This document shows positions 41,543 to 50,764 of a stretch of DNA of 64,000 bases, piece by piece. The number at the start of each line of letters is the position of its first letter. The stretch's first letter is position 1. The position numbers and the translations under genes are program-made. Under the pieces are notes generated by a model. It did not search any database, was not told the origin of the DNA, and worked only from the letters and a program-made list of their open reading frames with translations. The DNA is from CAVSUR01 sp963846005 (lineage in GTDB: Bacteria; Actinomycetota; Actinomycetes; Streptosporangiales; Streptosporangiaceae), in the NCBI GenBank assembly GCA_963846005.1, contig CAWJUH010000003.1, forward strand, positions 496,001 to 560,000, in the 5' to 3' direction.

Positions 41543-42658
41543 TCAGCGGCTGGTGAAGGGCTGCAGCAGCCGGGTGAACGCCCACCTGCTCTGGCGGATG
41601 CCCGAGCAGTAATTGCTGTCGATCACGCCGGGGCAGCCGCCGTTGTCCCGCTGGATGGCCCAGATGCTGATCAGCGGCAGCCGCCTGGCGGTCGCGAAGG
41701 CTAGCACCTCGCGGGCGTCGCGCAGGTAGGTGACCTCGGTCTTCTTCGGGAAGTCGTCGATGCCGGGCAGCAGCGTGATGCCCTCCATCCGCCACAGCGC
41801 CGCGGCGCTGCGGCCGGGGTACAGCCGGGCCAGCTGGCGGTGCACGCCGCGCAGCGCGCTCAGCGCCTCGGCGCCCATGTCGGAGACCTTGTTGCTGTTG
41901 TAGTAGTCGAACGCCATCATGTTCACGGCCGTGACCTGCACGCCATGAGCGACGGCGCTGCGCAGCACGTTCAGGTCCGCGGCGGGCAGCCCGCCCGGCT
42001 CCACCCCGAGGGTGAGCACGATCTGCACCCGCCGGTGCCGGGCCGCGGCCCAGCGCTGCAGCAGGGCGATCGCCTCGCTGCGCCGGGCCAGCCCGGCCCG
42101 GTTGGTCAGCGATCTGGCCTCCACGTCCATGTCCAGCCGGGTCACGCCGTAGTCGGTGACCACCGACTCATAGGCCCGGGCGATGCGGGCCGGGCTGGGG
42201 CACGCGTCGGCGATCTCGGTGCCGCCCTGATCGGCGCTGTAGCCGCCGAACGAGGGGATCACGTCGCCGCCCTCGGCGCGCAGCACGGCGATCTGCCGGG
42301 TGTACCGGCCGCCGCGGATGACCGGCTGGCTGCGATAGCCGTTCCAGGTCAGCGAGCACGAGCCGCGCCGCGGTGCCTGCAGGAAGGCCAGGGTGAAGAA
42401 CCGGGCGCCGGAGCGGCGCGCCACGGTGGTGATCCGGCTGGAGGTCCACGCCTCGAAGTACGGCGCGTACACCCGGGCCGGGAGCGGCCGTGCGGCACCA
42501 GCCGGGAGGGCCCGGGCCACTGCGGGCCCGGCCAGCAGGGCAGGCCCGAGCAGGGCGGCACCCAGGAACGCCGCCGCCGCGGCCCGCCCGCGGCCCGCCC
42601 CGGACCAGGGCCCGGCGGCCCGCTCGTGTCGTGCTGTCCGGCCAGGGATACCTGCCAT
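41543..42658 (-). CDS. secreted GH18 (chitinase-like) protein
   Basis: A 371-residue protein with an N-terminal signal (basic start, then AAAAAFLGAALLGPALLAGP). The catalytic-type domain runs from VYAPYFEAWTSSRITTVARR to the end: DVIPSFGGYSADQGGTEIAD, then VTRLDMDVEARSL, where DMDVE matches the DxDxE active site of family 18 chitinases with the catalytic Glu last, then VNMMAFDYYN. Most similar in layout to the streptomycete-type bacterial chitinase C-like barrels, without a chitin-binding domain. GGAAGG lies 11 bases before the ATG at 42658. It probably acts on chitin or a related glycan outside the cell. Confidence 0.82.
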   Translation of the reverse strand: MAGIPGRTARHERAAGPWSGAGRGRAAAAAFLGAALLGPALLAGPAVARALPAGAARPLPARVYAPYFEAWTSSRITTVARRSGARFFTLAFLQAPRRGSCSLTWNGYRSQPVIRGGRYTRQIAVLRAEGGDVIPSFGGYSADQGGTEIADACPSPARIARAYESVVTDYGVTRLDMDVEARSLTNRAGLARRSEAIALLQRWAAARHRRVQIVLTLGVEPGGLPAADLNVLRSAVAHGVQVTAVNMMAFDYYNSNKVSDMGAEALSALRGVHRQLARLYPGRSAAALWRMEGITLLPGIDDFPKKTEVTYLRDAREVLAFATARRLPLISIWAIQRDNGGCPGVIDSNYCSGIRQSRWAFTRLLQPFTSR

Positions 42659-42717
42659 GGCGCCGGCCCTTCCTTCCCGTTCGGCTGGTCTGGTCACGTC
42701 CGCCCGCCACCCGGCGG

Positions 42718-44421
42718 TCAGGCCGGCCGCACCGGGCGGTAGGCCGGCTGCCACATCCGAGCGCGGACGAAATCGCGCAGGTCGCCGTCCGGCTCGGTGC
42801 CGGCCACCCCCTCGTCCACGGCTTCCGCCACGACCGCCGCGGCCACCGCCGCCGACGTCGCGCGCAGTTCCTCCACCGGCGGCAGCAACGGCTGCCCGGG
42901 CACGGTCAGGTCCACCAGCTCGGCCACCGCCCGGGCCGCCGCGGCCAGCATGCCGTCGGTCACCCGGCGGGCCCGGGCCGCGCTCACCCCGAGCCCGAGG
43001 CCCGGGAAGATCAGCGCGTTGTTGGCCTGGCCGAAGTGGTACCGGACGCCGCCGTAGTCGGCCGGGCCGAACGGGCTGCCGGTGGCCACCAGCGCCCGGC
43101 CGCGGGTCCACCGGATGAGGTCCGCCGGGTCGGCTTCCGACAGCTCGGTCGGGTTGGACATCGGCATGATCACCGGCCGCGGCGCGTGCTCGGCCAGCTG
43201 CGTGACGATCTCCTCGGTGAACGCGCCCGCCCGGGTGGAGGTGCCGATCAGGATCGTCGGCCGGGCCCGGCGCACCACCTCGGCCAGCCCGATCCCGCCG
43301 AGGTCGGGGTCGGCGGCCCATTCGGCCACCTCGCCGGGGTCGCGCGCGTACCGGGCCTGCGCCTCACTGACATCCGCGGCCCCGCGCACCAGCAGCCCGG
43401 TGCGGTCGACCGCCCAGAACCGGGCGGCCGCCGGCCCGGCGGCCAGGCCCTCGGCGCGCATCTGCGCGGCGAGCTGGTCGGCGATGCCGGTCCCGGCGGT
43501 CCCGGCGCCGAAGATCACCACGCGGTGCTCGGGCAGCGGCGTGCCGGTGGCGCGGACCGCGGCCAGCACCGCGGCCAGGTTCACCGCGCCGGTGCCCTGG
43601 ATGTCGTCGTTGAAGGTCAGCAGGCCGGCCCGGTAGCGCTCCAGGATGCGCCGGGCGTTGGCCACGCCGAGGTCCTCCCAGTGCAGCATGGCCCGGGGGA
43701 ACAGCTTGCTGACCGCCCCGACGAACCGGTCGATGAACTCGTCGTAGTCCGCGGCCGGGACCCGGGGATGCCGGTTGCCGATGTACAGCGGGTCGGCCAG
43801 CAGGCTCTCCCGGTCGGTGCCCACGTCCAGCACCACCGGCAGGATCCGGTTCGGGTCGATGCCGCCGGCCGCGGTGTAGACCACGCCCTTGCCGACGGCG
43901 ATGTGGATGCCGCCGACCCCCCAGTCGCCGATGCCCAGGATCGCGCCGCCGTCGGTGGCGATCACCAGGTCCACCTCGTCGGCGGCCAGCCCGGGATTCT
44001 GCAGCGAGGTCTCGATCAGGTCGGGCCGGTCGACCGACAGGTACGCGCCGCGCGGCCGCCGGTACTCGTGGCTGTAGCTGCGGATCGCCTGGCCCACTGT
44101 GGGGGTGTAGACGATCGGCAGCATCTCCGGCAGGTTGTCGGTCAGCAGCCGGTAGAACAGCACCTCGTTGCGGTCCCTGACCTCGGTCAGCAGCACGTTG
44201 CGGGCTAGCGCGCTGGGCTGCCGCAGGTACTGCGCGTGCACCCGCGCCACCTGCTCCTCCAGCCCCATGTGCCCGGGCGGGATCAGGCCGGTCACGCCCA
44301 GCTCGGCGCGCTCGGTGTCGCTGAAGGCCGTGCCCTTGTTGATCCTCGGGTCGGACAGCACCTGGCGGCCGCGCTGGCTGGTCCGCCAGCTGCCGTCCGT
44401 GTCAACCCACGCAGTGCGCAT
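42718..44421 (-). CDS. NAD-dependent malic enzyme
   Basis: A 567-residue malic enzyme of the long, eukaryote-like type, which converts malate to pyruvate, CO2 and NADH. Motifs: INKGTAFSDTERAELGVTGL at the start, LPIVYTPTVGQA (about residues 102-113), ATDGGAILGIGDWGVGGIHI, LHWEDLGVANARRILERYR, TFNDDIQGTGAVNLAAVLAA with metal-binding Asp residues, and VVIFGAGTAGTGIADQL as the NAD site. TRGRALVATGSPF comes near the end. It is a single gene between the GH18 and ligase genes and would feed central carbon metabolism. Confidence 0.95.
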   Translation of the reverse strand: MRTAWVDTDGSWRTSQRGRQVLSDPRINKGTAFSDTERAELGVTGLIPPGHMGLEEQVARVHAQYLRQPSALARNVLLTEVRDRNEVLFYRLLTDNLPEMLPIVYTPTVGQAIRSYSHEYRRPRGAYLSVDRPDLIETSLQNPGLAADEVDLVIATDGGAILGIGDWGVGGIHIAVGKGVVYTAAGGIDPNRILPVVLDVGTDRESLLADPLYIGNRHPRVPAADYDEFIDRFVGAVSKLFPRAMLHWEDLGVANARRILERYRAGLLTFNDDIQGTGAVNLAAVLAAVRATGTPLPEHRVVIFGAGTAGTGIADQLAAQMRAEGLAAGPAAARFWAVDRTGLLVRGAADVSEAQARYARDPGEVAEWAADPDLGGIGLAEVVRRARPTILIGTSTRAGAFTEEIVTQLAEHAPRPVIMPMSNPTELSEADPADLIRWTRGRALVATGSPFGPADYGGVRYHFGQANNALIFPGLGLGVSAARARRVTDGMLAAAARAVAELVDLTVPGQPLLPPVEELRATSAAVAAAVVAEAVDEGVAGTEPDGDLRDFVRARMWQPAYRPVRPA

Positions 44422-44478
44422 GCCGGTCCTCTCGGTAAGGACAATCCTGCCAGAACCCGGCCCGCGGCGGCCGCCCGC

Positions 44479-46161
44479 TCAGCCGGACGGCGCGGCCCCC
44501 GCGGCCGCGGCCCAGATCGCGCGGACGGCGTCGATCGTGTCCGCCTCGGCGGCCGTCTTGTCCTCCCGGTAGCGCAGCACCCGGGCGAACCGCAGGGCCA
44601 GCCCGCCCGGATAGCGGCTGCTGGCCTGCACCCCGTCGAACGCGATCTCGGCGACCAGCGCCGGCCGCACCCGCACCACGCCCCGCGCCGCGGCCGGGTC
44701 GGCCGCCGGCGGCCGGGGCGGGTCGGCCAGCGCGAGCAGCCGCTCGGTCTGCCAGGCCAGCATGGCGTCGGTGAGGCCCTTGAACGTCTTGCCCAGCATG
44801 ACCAGGCCGCCGGTGGCCGGGTCACGGGCGCCCAGGTGCAGATTAGACAACAGGCCGCGGCGCCGTCCGTGGCCCCACTCGGCGGCCAGCACGACCAGGT
44901 CCAGGGTGTGCCGCGGCTTGACCTTGATCCACTCGCTGCCGCGCCGGCCGGCCCGGTAGGGCGCGTCCAGGGACTTGACCACCACTCCCTCGTGCCCGCG
45001 CGACACCGCGCCGGCGAAGAACGCCTCGGCCTGCGCCAGGTCGGCCGTCTCCAGCCGGGGCACGGCCAGCCCGGCCGGCGCGATCGCGGCGAGCCGCTCG
45101 TGCCGGGCCGCCGCGGGCTCGTCGATCAGGTCGGTGCCGTCCGCATGCAGCAGGTCGAACAGGAACGTGGTCAGCGGCACCTGCTCGCGCTGGCGGGCGG
45201 CCTCGCCCTGGCTGGCCACCCGGGCCGAGGTGACCTGGAACGGCCGCGGCCGGCCGTCCGGGCCGAGCGCCACCGCCTCGCCGTCCAGCACCGCGGCGGT
45301 CACCGGCAGCGCCCGCGCCATCTCGGTGACCTCGGGGACGCGCGCGGTGATGTCGTCCAGCGTGCGGGTGAACACCCGCACGTCCGGGCCGTCTCGGTGC
45401 ACCTGGATCCGGATCCCGTCGATCTTCCACTCCACCGCGGCCGGGCATACTCGCTCGAACGCCGCGGCCATGGTCGCGGCGGATGCGGCCAGCATCGGCC
45501 GCACCGGACGGCCGACCCGCAGCGTGAACGCGGCCAGCGCGGCGGCAGCGCGGCTGCCGTCGGGCTGGCCGGCTTCGCGGGGCCCCGCGGCGAGCACGGC
45601 GGCGGCCACCTCCGGCAGCGACCCGCCGAGCTGGTGCGCCCGCCGGACCGCGGCCGCGGGCGCGCCGGCGGCGGCCGCCACGGCCTCGGTCATTACCCCT
45701 TCCTGCGCGCCCTGGCGCAGCTCGCCGCCGAGCAGCCGGACCAGGAAGTCACGCTCGGCGGCGGTGGCCCGGCCCAGCAGGCCCGCGAGCAGCTCGCGCC
45801 GCTGCGCCTGCGAGCCCGGGCCGCCCAGCGCGCCGATCTCGGCGAACACCGCGTCGGTCTGCGCCACCGTCAGCCCGGGCCCGCCAGGCGGCGGCGCGGC
45901 CAGCCGCGTCCCGGCCGGGCTCTCCGGCCCGCCCTGGCTGGCCGGGCTCGCCGGCCCGGCCGCGCCAAGCAGGTCCACCAGCGCCGCGTACCCCACGCCG
46001 ATCTGCCGCTGGGTGAGTTCCCCGGCCAGGAACGCCACGACCACCGGCACCTCGGCCGCCGGGGCGCGGGACAGCAGCCCGGCGATCTCGGCTATCTTCG
46101 CGCCCCGGCCGGGCAGGCTCGCCACCGCCGCCGAGGTCTGGGCCACATCGCTCAAGAACAC
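44479..46161 (-). CDS. ligB: ATP-dependent DNA ligase (LigB type)
   Basis: A 560-residue ATP-dependent ligase like mycobacterial LigB. The N-terminal DNA-binding domain begins FLSDVAQTSAAVASLPGRGA. The nucleotidyltransferase motif I is VEWKIDGIRIQVH with Lys246 as the AMP acceptor. Later motifs are VLDGEAVAL, TFLFDLLHADG, HEGVVVKSLDAPY and EWIKVKPRH. The OB-fold ends RVLRYREDKTAAEADTID. The start is a GTG at 46161, chosen because the family opening follows at once. Involved in repair rather than replication, which uses NAD-dependent LigA. Confidence 0.92.
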   Translation of the reverse strand: MFLSDVAQTSAAVASLPGRGAKIAEIAGLLSRAPAAEVPVVVAFLAGELTQRQIGVGYAALVDLLGAAGPASPASQGGPESPAGTRLAAPPPGGPGLTVAQTDAVFAEIGALGGPGSQAQRRELLAGLLGRATAAERDFLVRLLGGELRQGAQEGVMTEAVAAAAGAPAAAVRRAHQLGGSLPEVAAAVLAAGPREAGQPDGSRAAAALAAFTLRVGRPVRPMLAASAATMAAAFERVCPAAVEWKIDGIRIQVHRDGPDVRVFTRTLDDITARVPEVTEMARALPVTAAVLDGEAVALGPDGRPRPFQVTSARVASQGEAARQREQVPLTTFLFDLLHADGTDLIDEPAAARHERLAAIAPAGLAVPRLETADLAQAEAFFAGAVSRGHEGVVVKSLDAPYRAGRRGSEWIKVKPRHTLDLVVLAAEWGHGRRRGLLSNLHLGARDPATGGLVMLGKTFKGLTDAMLAWQTERLLALADPPRPPAADPAAARGVVRVRPALVAEIAFDGVQASSRYPGGLALRFARVLRYREDKTAAEADTIDAVRAIWAAAAGAAPSG

Positions 46162-46258
46162 CTGGTCATTGTGACCGCCCGGGGTCCCGCGGTTCCGGCC
46201 GGGCGGCGCAGACCGCCGGCTGCGATAGCCGCGGCAGCGCCCGCAGGCTGCCCTGGGA

Positions 46259-46867
46259 CTAGAGCCAGCCCTTGCGCTCGGCGACCTGCACCGCCTCGGC
46301 CCGGTTGCGGGCGCCCAGCTTCTGGATGGCCGCCGACAGGTGGTTGCGCACCGTGCCCGCCGACAGGTGCAGCTGCGCGGCGATGACGGTCACCGCCTGG
46401 TGCCCGGCGGCGGCCCTGAGCACCTCGGCCTCCCGCTCGGTCAGCGGGCTGTCCCCTTCGGCCAGCGCGGCCGCGGCCAGCGCGGAGTCCACCACCCGCC
46501 CGCCCGCCGCGACCTTCCTGATCGCGTCGGCCAGCTGGGCGGCCGGGGCGTCCTTGAGCAGGAACCCGCTGGCCCCCGCGGCCATCGCCGCGCGCAGGTA
46601 GCCGGGCCGGCCGAAGGTGGTGACGATCACGATCCGCCCGGCGAACCCGGACCCGGTGAGCTCCCGGGCGACCTCGATGCCGCCGGGACCGGGCATCTCG
46701 ATGTCGAGCACGGCCACGTCGGGCTGGTGCTTGCGGGCCATCGCCAGCGCCTCGGCCCCGTCCGCCGCCTGGGCCACGACTACGATGTCCGGCTCCAGCT
46801 CCAGCAGGGCCACCAGGGCCTGGCGGACCATCGTCTGATCCTCGGCGATCATGATCCGGACGCTCAC
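46259..46867 (-). CDS. NarL/LuxR-type response regulator
   Basis: A 202-residue response regulator: receiver domain with phospho-acceptor Asp55 (VAVLDIEMPG), IVTTFGRPGYLRAAMAAGAS and FLLKDAP, then a LuxR-type helix-turn-helix (LTEREAEVLRAAAGHQAVTV, GTVRNHLSAAIQKLGARNRA). It is the partner of the DesK-like kinase just upstream. Three GTG-AGC starts exist because of a 48-base duplication. The kinase stop overlaps the first (near 46963). I give the last (46867), where the receiver domain begins. Starting further up would add one or two 16-residue copies of VSDARAAGGEANQAST. Confidence 0.88.
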   Translation of the reverse strand: MSVRIMIAEDQTMVRQALVALLELEPDIVVVAQAADGAEALAMARKHQPDVAVLDIEMPGPGGIEVARELTGSGFAGRIVIVTTFGRPGYLRAAMAAGASGFLLKDAPAAQLADAIRKVAAGGRVVDSALAAAALAEGDSPLTEREAEVLRAAAGHQAVTVIAAQLHLSAGTVRNHLSAAIQKLGARNRAEAVQVAERKGWL

Positions 46868-46959
46868 GGTGCTGGCCTGGTTCGCTTCTCCGCCCGCTGC
46901 CCGCGCGTCGCTCACGGTGCTGGCCTGGTTCGCTTCTCCGCCCGCTGCCCGCGCGTCGC
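46864..46959 (-). repeat. perfect 48-bp tandem duplication at the response regulator start
   Basis: Positions 46864-46911 and 46912-46959 are identical. Each unit holds a GTG-AGC start and a GGCGGAGAAG stretch that could act as a ribosome binding site for the next start. Length is a multiple of three, so all starts are in one frame. Confidence 0.95.
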
Positions 46960-48311
46960 TCACGGCGGCGTCTCCGGGGCCGCCGGGACGCCGCTGTCCC
47001 CGCGCTCGCCGTCGGGACGGGCCGCCGGGATGGAGACCGCCAGCGTGAACCCGTGCGGCACGGCGGGCCCCGCGGTGAGCACGCCGCCCAGCTCCCGGGC
47101 GCGCTCGGCCAGGCCCGCCAGGCCCGACCCCGTCCGCCGCGGCACGCCGGGCGCGGCGGCATCCGCAGCGGGCGCGGTGGCAGGCGCGCCCGGTCCTGGC
47201 CCGTCGTCGGCGATCTCGGCGGTGCACCGCCCCGGCCCGGCGGTGACGGTGATCACGGCGTCGGCCAGGCGCCGGAGTGCCGGACCACGTTGGTCACCCC
47301 CTCGCGCACCGTCCAGGCCAGCAGCGCGTCCGCGCCGGGCGCCAGCTCCAGGCGGGCCGGCGCGGTGATCTGGCAGCCGATCCCGGCAGTGGTCAGCAGC
47401 TCGCGCGCGGCGGCCAGCTCGGCCGCCAGGTCCGGCCGCCGGTAGCTGACCACCGCCTGGCGCACGTCGGTGAGCGACTGGCGGGCCACGGACTCCAGCT
47501 CGCCGACCTCGCGGGCCGCGCGGCCTGGGTCGGCCTGGATCAGCCGGCCGGCCAGCTCGGCCTTCAGCGTGATCAGCGACAGGCTGTGCCCGAGCAGGTC
47601 GTGCAGATCGCGGGCGATCCGCAGCCGCTCACCGGCCACGGCCAGCTGAGCCAGCTCGGCCCGGTTGCGGCGCAGCGCCGCGACCATCTCGTTGCGCTTG
47701 CTGGCGTTGTAGGCGAAGTACGCCGCCATCGGCGGGATCCCGAGCGCGGCGAGCGCGCCGCCGTAGCCGGCCTGATGCAGGGCGGCGGTGAGCAGGCCCC
47801 CGGCCATGCCGATGACCGCCCCGGCCTGGGCCGGGCGGGTGGTGGCCGCGAACCGGCCGAACCCGGCCGCGGCCAGGGCCAGAGCCGCCAGGAAGTTCAG
47901 CCCGCCGATGACGTTCAGGGCAATGGCCAGGGCCATGAGCAGGCTCAGCTGTCCCCACGGCACCCGCCGGGGGACATGGCGGGCCAGGCCGACCACCACC
48001 CAGGCCGCTGCGGCCAGGAAGGCGAGCGACCCGCCGAACAGGAACCAGCGCTCGGCCGGGCGGCCCGGCCCGGTCAGGGCGGCGACGGCCGGGGAGAGCA
48101 TGAAAGAGCCGACGAACACCAGCACGACCAACTGGCGGGTGCGGGCCGGCTCGGGCTCGTCCGCCAGTGCCGCGCGCTCCCCCTCGCTGCTGTCACTCGC
48201 CGCCGGCGGCGTCCCGGCCAGCCAGGCCCGCACCTGGCCGCGGCCGCGCCGCAGCCGCCCGGCCGCCGGGCGTTCGGCCTGGCCGGCCTGGCCGGCGGCG
48301 CGAGCGGACAT
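46960..48311 (-). CDS. DesK-like sensor histidine kinase, frame-slipped
   Basis: About 450 residues if one base is restored. There are five to six membrane helices (residues 60-215). The HisKA_3 dimerisation segment has phospho-accepting His in RIARDLHDLLGHSLSLITLK. The N box comes in VREGVTNVVRHSG, and after the slip near 47265 ADAVITVTAGPGRCTAEIAD, DDGPGPG and GSGLAGLAERARELGG continue the ATP-binding fold. A C lost from CCC joins the frames. The stop overlaps the first GTG of the response regulator, so the pair is one operon. The signal is unknown; relatives sense membrane state or cell-wall stress. Confidence 0.85.
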
Positions 48312-48423
48312 GCTCCTATCTTGCCCGCTGCGGCGGGCAGGCCGGGTATGCGGTTGGTCGCGATCCGCCCGTGACGCGTGTCATCCGCGGACCGCCCCGT
48401 CCGGCCCGCCGCGGGCGGCCGGG

Positions 48424-48451
48424 GCGGGCGGGGCGGCGCTGCCCCGCCCGC
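48424..48451 (-). terminator. strong hairpin between DUF5324-like gene and kinase operon
   Basis: Eleven-base perfect arms GCGGGCGGGGC / GCCCCGCCCGC around a six-base loop, 32 bases after the stop of the DUF5324-like gene and 113 bases before the kinase start, both on the minus strand. Fits a transcription terminator that separates them. No T run follows. Confidence 0.5.
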
Positions 48452-48482
48452 GCCCGCCGCGGGTGCTTACCGCCCTGCGGGC

Positions 48483-49133
48483 TCAGCCCTGCAGGTCGCT
48501 CACCACGTCACTGTCCGGCCCGGCCTCCTGGCCGTCGTCCGGCCGGGTGCCGTTCTGCTCGGCCGCCGGGATATCCGGGGCCTCCGGCGCCTCGTCGGGC
48601 TCCGGGAACGGCAGGGGCTCGGCCAGGCCGGGCTTGCGGCGCATGACCACCGCGGCTGCCGCGGCGCCCGCCGCCCCCAGCAGGGCCACCCCGATCAGCA
48701 CCTTCGGCCACCGCCGGCGGCGCGCCGCCGGCGCGGTGTTGTCGATACGGTGCGCGGCGGTCACCAGCGCATCGGAGACCTTCGGGCCGATGGTGTCCTG
48801 CACCGCCTGCCCGATCTTCGGCGCGATGGTGTCCTGCACCGCCTGGCCGGCGCTTTCCAGCCGCGGCGCGGCCCACGCGCGGGCCTTGTCGACCTGCGGG
48901 CCGGCCCACTCGGCCGCCGAGGCGGCGCCCTGGCGCGCGGCGGCGCCGGCCGACTTGGCGGCCGGGATCGCGGTGGCGGCGCCCTGGCGGGCGGCGTCCG
49001 CGGCGGACCTGGCCATCGGGCCTGCGTTCTCTACTACTGGCTGCACGACGGGCCTGGCCTTACGGGCCACCCGCCGCCCGCGCTCGGCCACGGCCTGTGC
49101 CGATGGCGTGCGCTTCCTGCTCAGAACAGACAC
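48483..49133 (-). CDS. DUF5324-like Ala-rich protein with one membrane helix
   Basis: A 216-residue protein. Residues 1-125 are Ala-rich amphipathic helix sequence with repeated units such as ARQGAA and GQAVQDTI (twice). Then comes a basic RRRRWPKVLIGVALLGAAGA entering one membrane helix, and an acidic Pro/Glu/Asp tail. It resembles the DUF5324 proteins found beside ppiA and crgA in streptomycetes. The start is a GTG with a perfect AGGAGG six bases upstream. It reads away from ppiA. Function unknown; position suggests a link to envelope or division. Confidence 0.7.
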   Translation of the reverse strand: MSVLSRKRTPSAQAVAERGRRVARKARPVVQPVVENAGPMARSAADAARQGAATAIPAAKSAGAAARQGAASAAEWAGPQVDKARAWAAPRLESAGQAVQDTIAPKIGQAVQDTIGPKVSDALVTAAHRIDNTAPAARRRRWPKVLIGVALLGAAGAAAAAVVMRRKPGLAEPLPFPEPDEAPEAPDIPAAEQNGTRPDDGQEAGPDSDVVSDLQG

Positions 49134-49280
49134 TTAAAACCTCCTGGATGTTCAACCGTTCTTCCACTTTCCCGCTTCCGGCGCCGTCAACCGCCCGCCT
49201 CACCCGCTGCGGGCGACCCCCGGCCCGGCCCGGCGCGCCACGCGGACCGAGCACCCGCCCGCGCGTGCAAGGATGCCTTC

Positions 49281-49823
49281 ATGACCAATACGCTCACCGC
49301 GACGCTGCGGACCAACCACGGCGCCATCGTGATCCGTCTGCTGCCCGATCACGCCCCCCAGACCGTGCGCAACTTTACTGAGCTGGCCGAGGGGACCCGG
49401 ACGTGGACTGACCCGAGCACCGGGCAGCAGCGCCAGGAGAAGCTGTACGACGGCACGGTCTTCCACCGGGTCATCCCGGACTTCATGATCCAGGGCGGCG
49501 ACCCGCTCGGCAACGGGACAGGCGGGCCGGGCTACGAATTCGCCGACGAGTTCCATCCGGACCTGCGCTTCGACCGCCCGTACCTGCTGGCCATGGCCAA
49601 CGCGGGCCCGGGCACGAACGGGTCGCAGTTCTTCATCACCACCGTGCCCACCCCGCACCTGAACGGGCGGCACACGATCTTCGGCGAGGTCATCGAGGGC
49701 AGCGAGGTCGCGGACGAGATCAGCAAGGTCCGCACCGGCCGTAACGACCGCCCGGCCAGCGATGTCGTGCTGGAGTCCGTGCAGATCACCCGGGGCGACG
49801 GCAGCGGGGAATCCGCAGGCTGA
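49281..49823 (+). CDS. ppiA: peptidyl-prolyl cis-trans isomerase, cyclophilin type
   Basis: A 180-residue cytoplasmic cyclophilin that speeds proline isomerisation in folding proteins. Core motifs: VFHRVIPDFMIQGGDP (about residues 58-73, with the catalytic Arg), AMANAGPGTNGSQFFIT (about 103-119) and HLNGRHTIFGEV. ATG follows AAGGA. No signal peptide. In actinomycetes the gene is a fixed neighbour of crgA and pknB near the origin, as here. The rhomboid gene starts three bases after its stop. Confidence 0.95.
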   Translation: MTNTLTATLRTNHGAIVIRLLPDHAPQTVRNFTELAEGTRTWTDPSTGQQRQEKLYDGTVFHRVIPDFMIQGGDPLGNGTGGPGYEFADEFHPDLRFDRPYLLAMANAGPGTNGSQFFITTVPTPHLNGRHTIFGEVIEGSEVADEISKVRTGRNDRPASDVVLESVQITRGDGSGESAG

Positions 49824-49825
49824 CC

Positions 49826-50722
49826 GTGACCGTCCCGCCCGGTCCCGATGCCGGCCCGGCCACGGGCATCCCGACCTGCTATCGCCACCCCGGCCGGGAA
49901 ACCTATGTGTCGTGCGTCCGGTGCGGCCGGCCCGCCTGCCCCGACTGCCTGCGCTCGGCCGCGGTCGGCCAGCAGTGCGTCGAGTGCATCCGGGCCGGCC
50001 AACGGGACGTGCGCCAGCCCCGGGGGCAGTTCGGCGGCCGGGCGGCCGCCGGGGCCCGGGTCACCTTCGCGCTGATCGGCCTCAACCTGGTGCTGTGGCT
50101 GATCGAGCTGGCCCACTCCAGCCTGGGGCTGGACTGGTCGATGCTCGGCTACGCGTCCTACCAGGGCCAGCCGGTCGGCGTGGCGGCCGGCCAGTGGTAT
50201 CGCCTCTTCACCGCGGCCTTCCTGCCGCCGCCCGGGCTCGGCCTGGCCGGGATCCTGGACATCGCATTCAACATGTACGCGCTGTACCTGGTCGGCCCGC
50301 CGCTGGAACGGGCGCTCGGCGCGGCGCGCTTCCTCGCCATCTACCTGATCAGCGCGCTCGGCGGCTCGGTGCTGTTCTACTACCTGGCGCCGCCGTACGA
50401 GCAGGCGCTCGGCGCCTCCGGCGCCATCTTCGGGCTGTTCGCCGCGTTCTTCGTGCTGGCCCGCCGGGTCCGGGCCGACGTGCGGCAGATCGCCGGCCTG
50501 ATCGCCATCAACCTGGTGCTCAGCTTCACGCTCTCGGGCATCGCCTGGCAGGCCCACGTAGGCGGCCTGGTGGCCGGGGGCCTGCTGACCGCCGCCTACG
50601 CCTACGCGCCGGCCCGCAGCCGGGCGCTGGTCCAGGGCGGCGCCACGGCCGCGCTGCTGGCGGTCCTGGTCATCGCGGTGCTGTTCCGCGACCACCAGCT
50701 GGCCGGGACCATCCGGCTGTAA
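49826..50722 (+). CDS. rhomboid intramembrane serine protease with zinc-binding N-terminus
   Basis: A 298-residue rhomboid protease. It opens with a B-box-like Cys/His group, CYRHPGRETYVSCVRCGRPA then CPDCLRSAAVGQQCVEC (about residues 18-54), which should hold zinc. Six to seven helices follow, with RLFTAAFLPPPG, FNMYALYLVGPPLER, catalytic Ser in GASGAIFGLF and catalytic His in WQAHVGGL. GTG start three bases after ppiA, so probably co-transcribed. The substrate is not known. Confidence 0.93.
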   Translation: MTVPPGPDAGPATGIPTCYRHPGRETYVSCVRCGRPACPDCLRSAAVGQQCVECIRAGQRDVRQPRGQFGGRAAAGARVTFALIGLNLVLWLIELAHSSLGLDWSMLGYASYQGQPVGVAAGQWYRLFTAAFLPPPGLGLAGILDIAFNMYALYLVGPPLERALGAARFLAIYLISALGGSVLFYYLAPPYEQALGASGAIFGLFAAFFVLARRVRADVRQIAGLIAINLVLSFTLSGIAWQAHVGGLVAGGLLTAAYAYAPARSRALVQGGATAALLAVLVIAVLFRDHQLAGTIRL

Positions 50723-50764
50723 CCCGGCGGCCCGTGCCACCGGGGGATCAGTGGCCCCGCGGGA

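Noticed and set aside
47788..49137. A 449-residue plus-strand frame across the kinase and DUF5324-like genes
   Set aside because: It crosses two well-supported minus-strand genes and the hairpin between them and has no motif.
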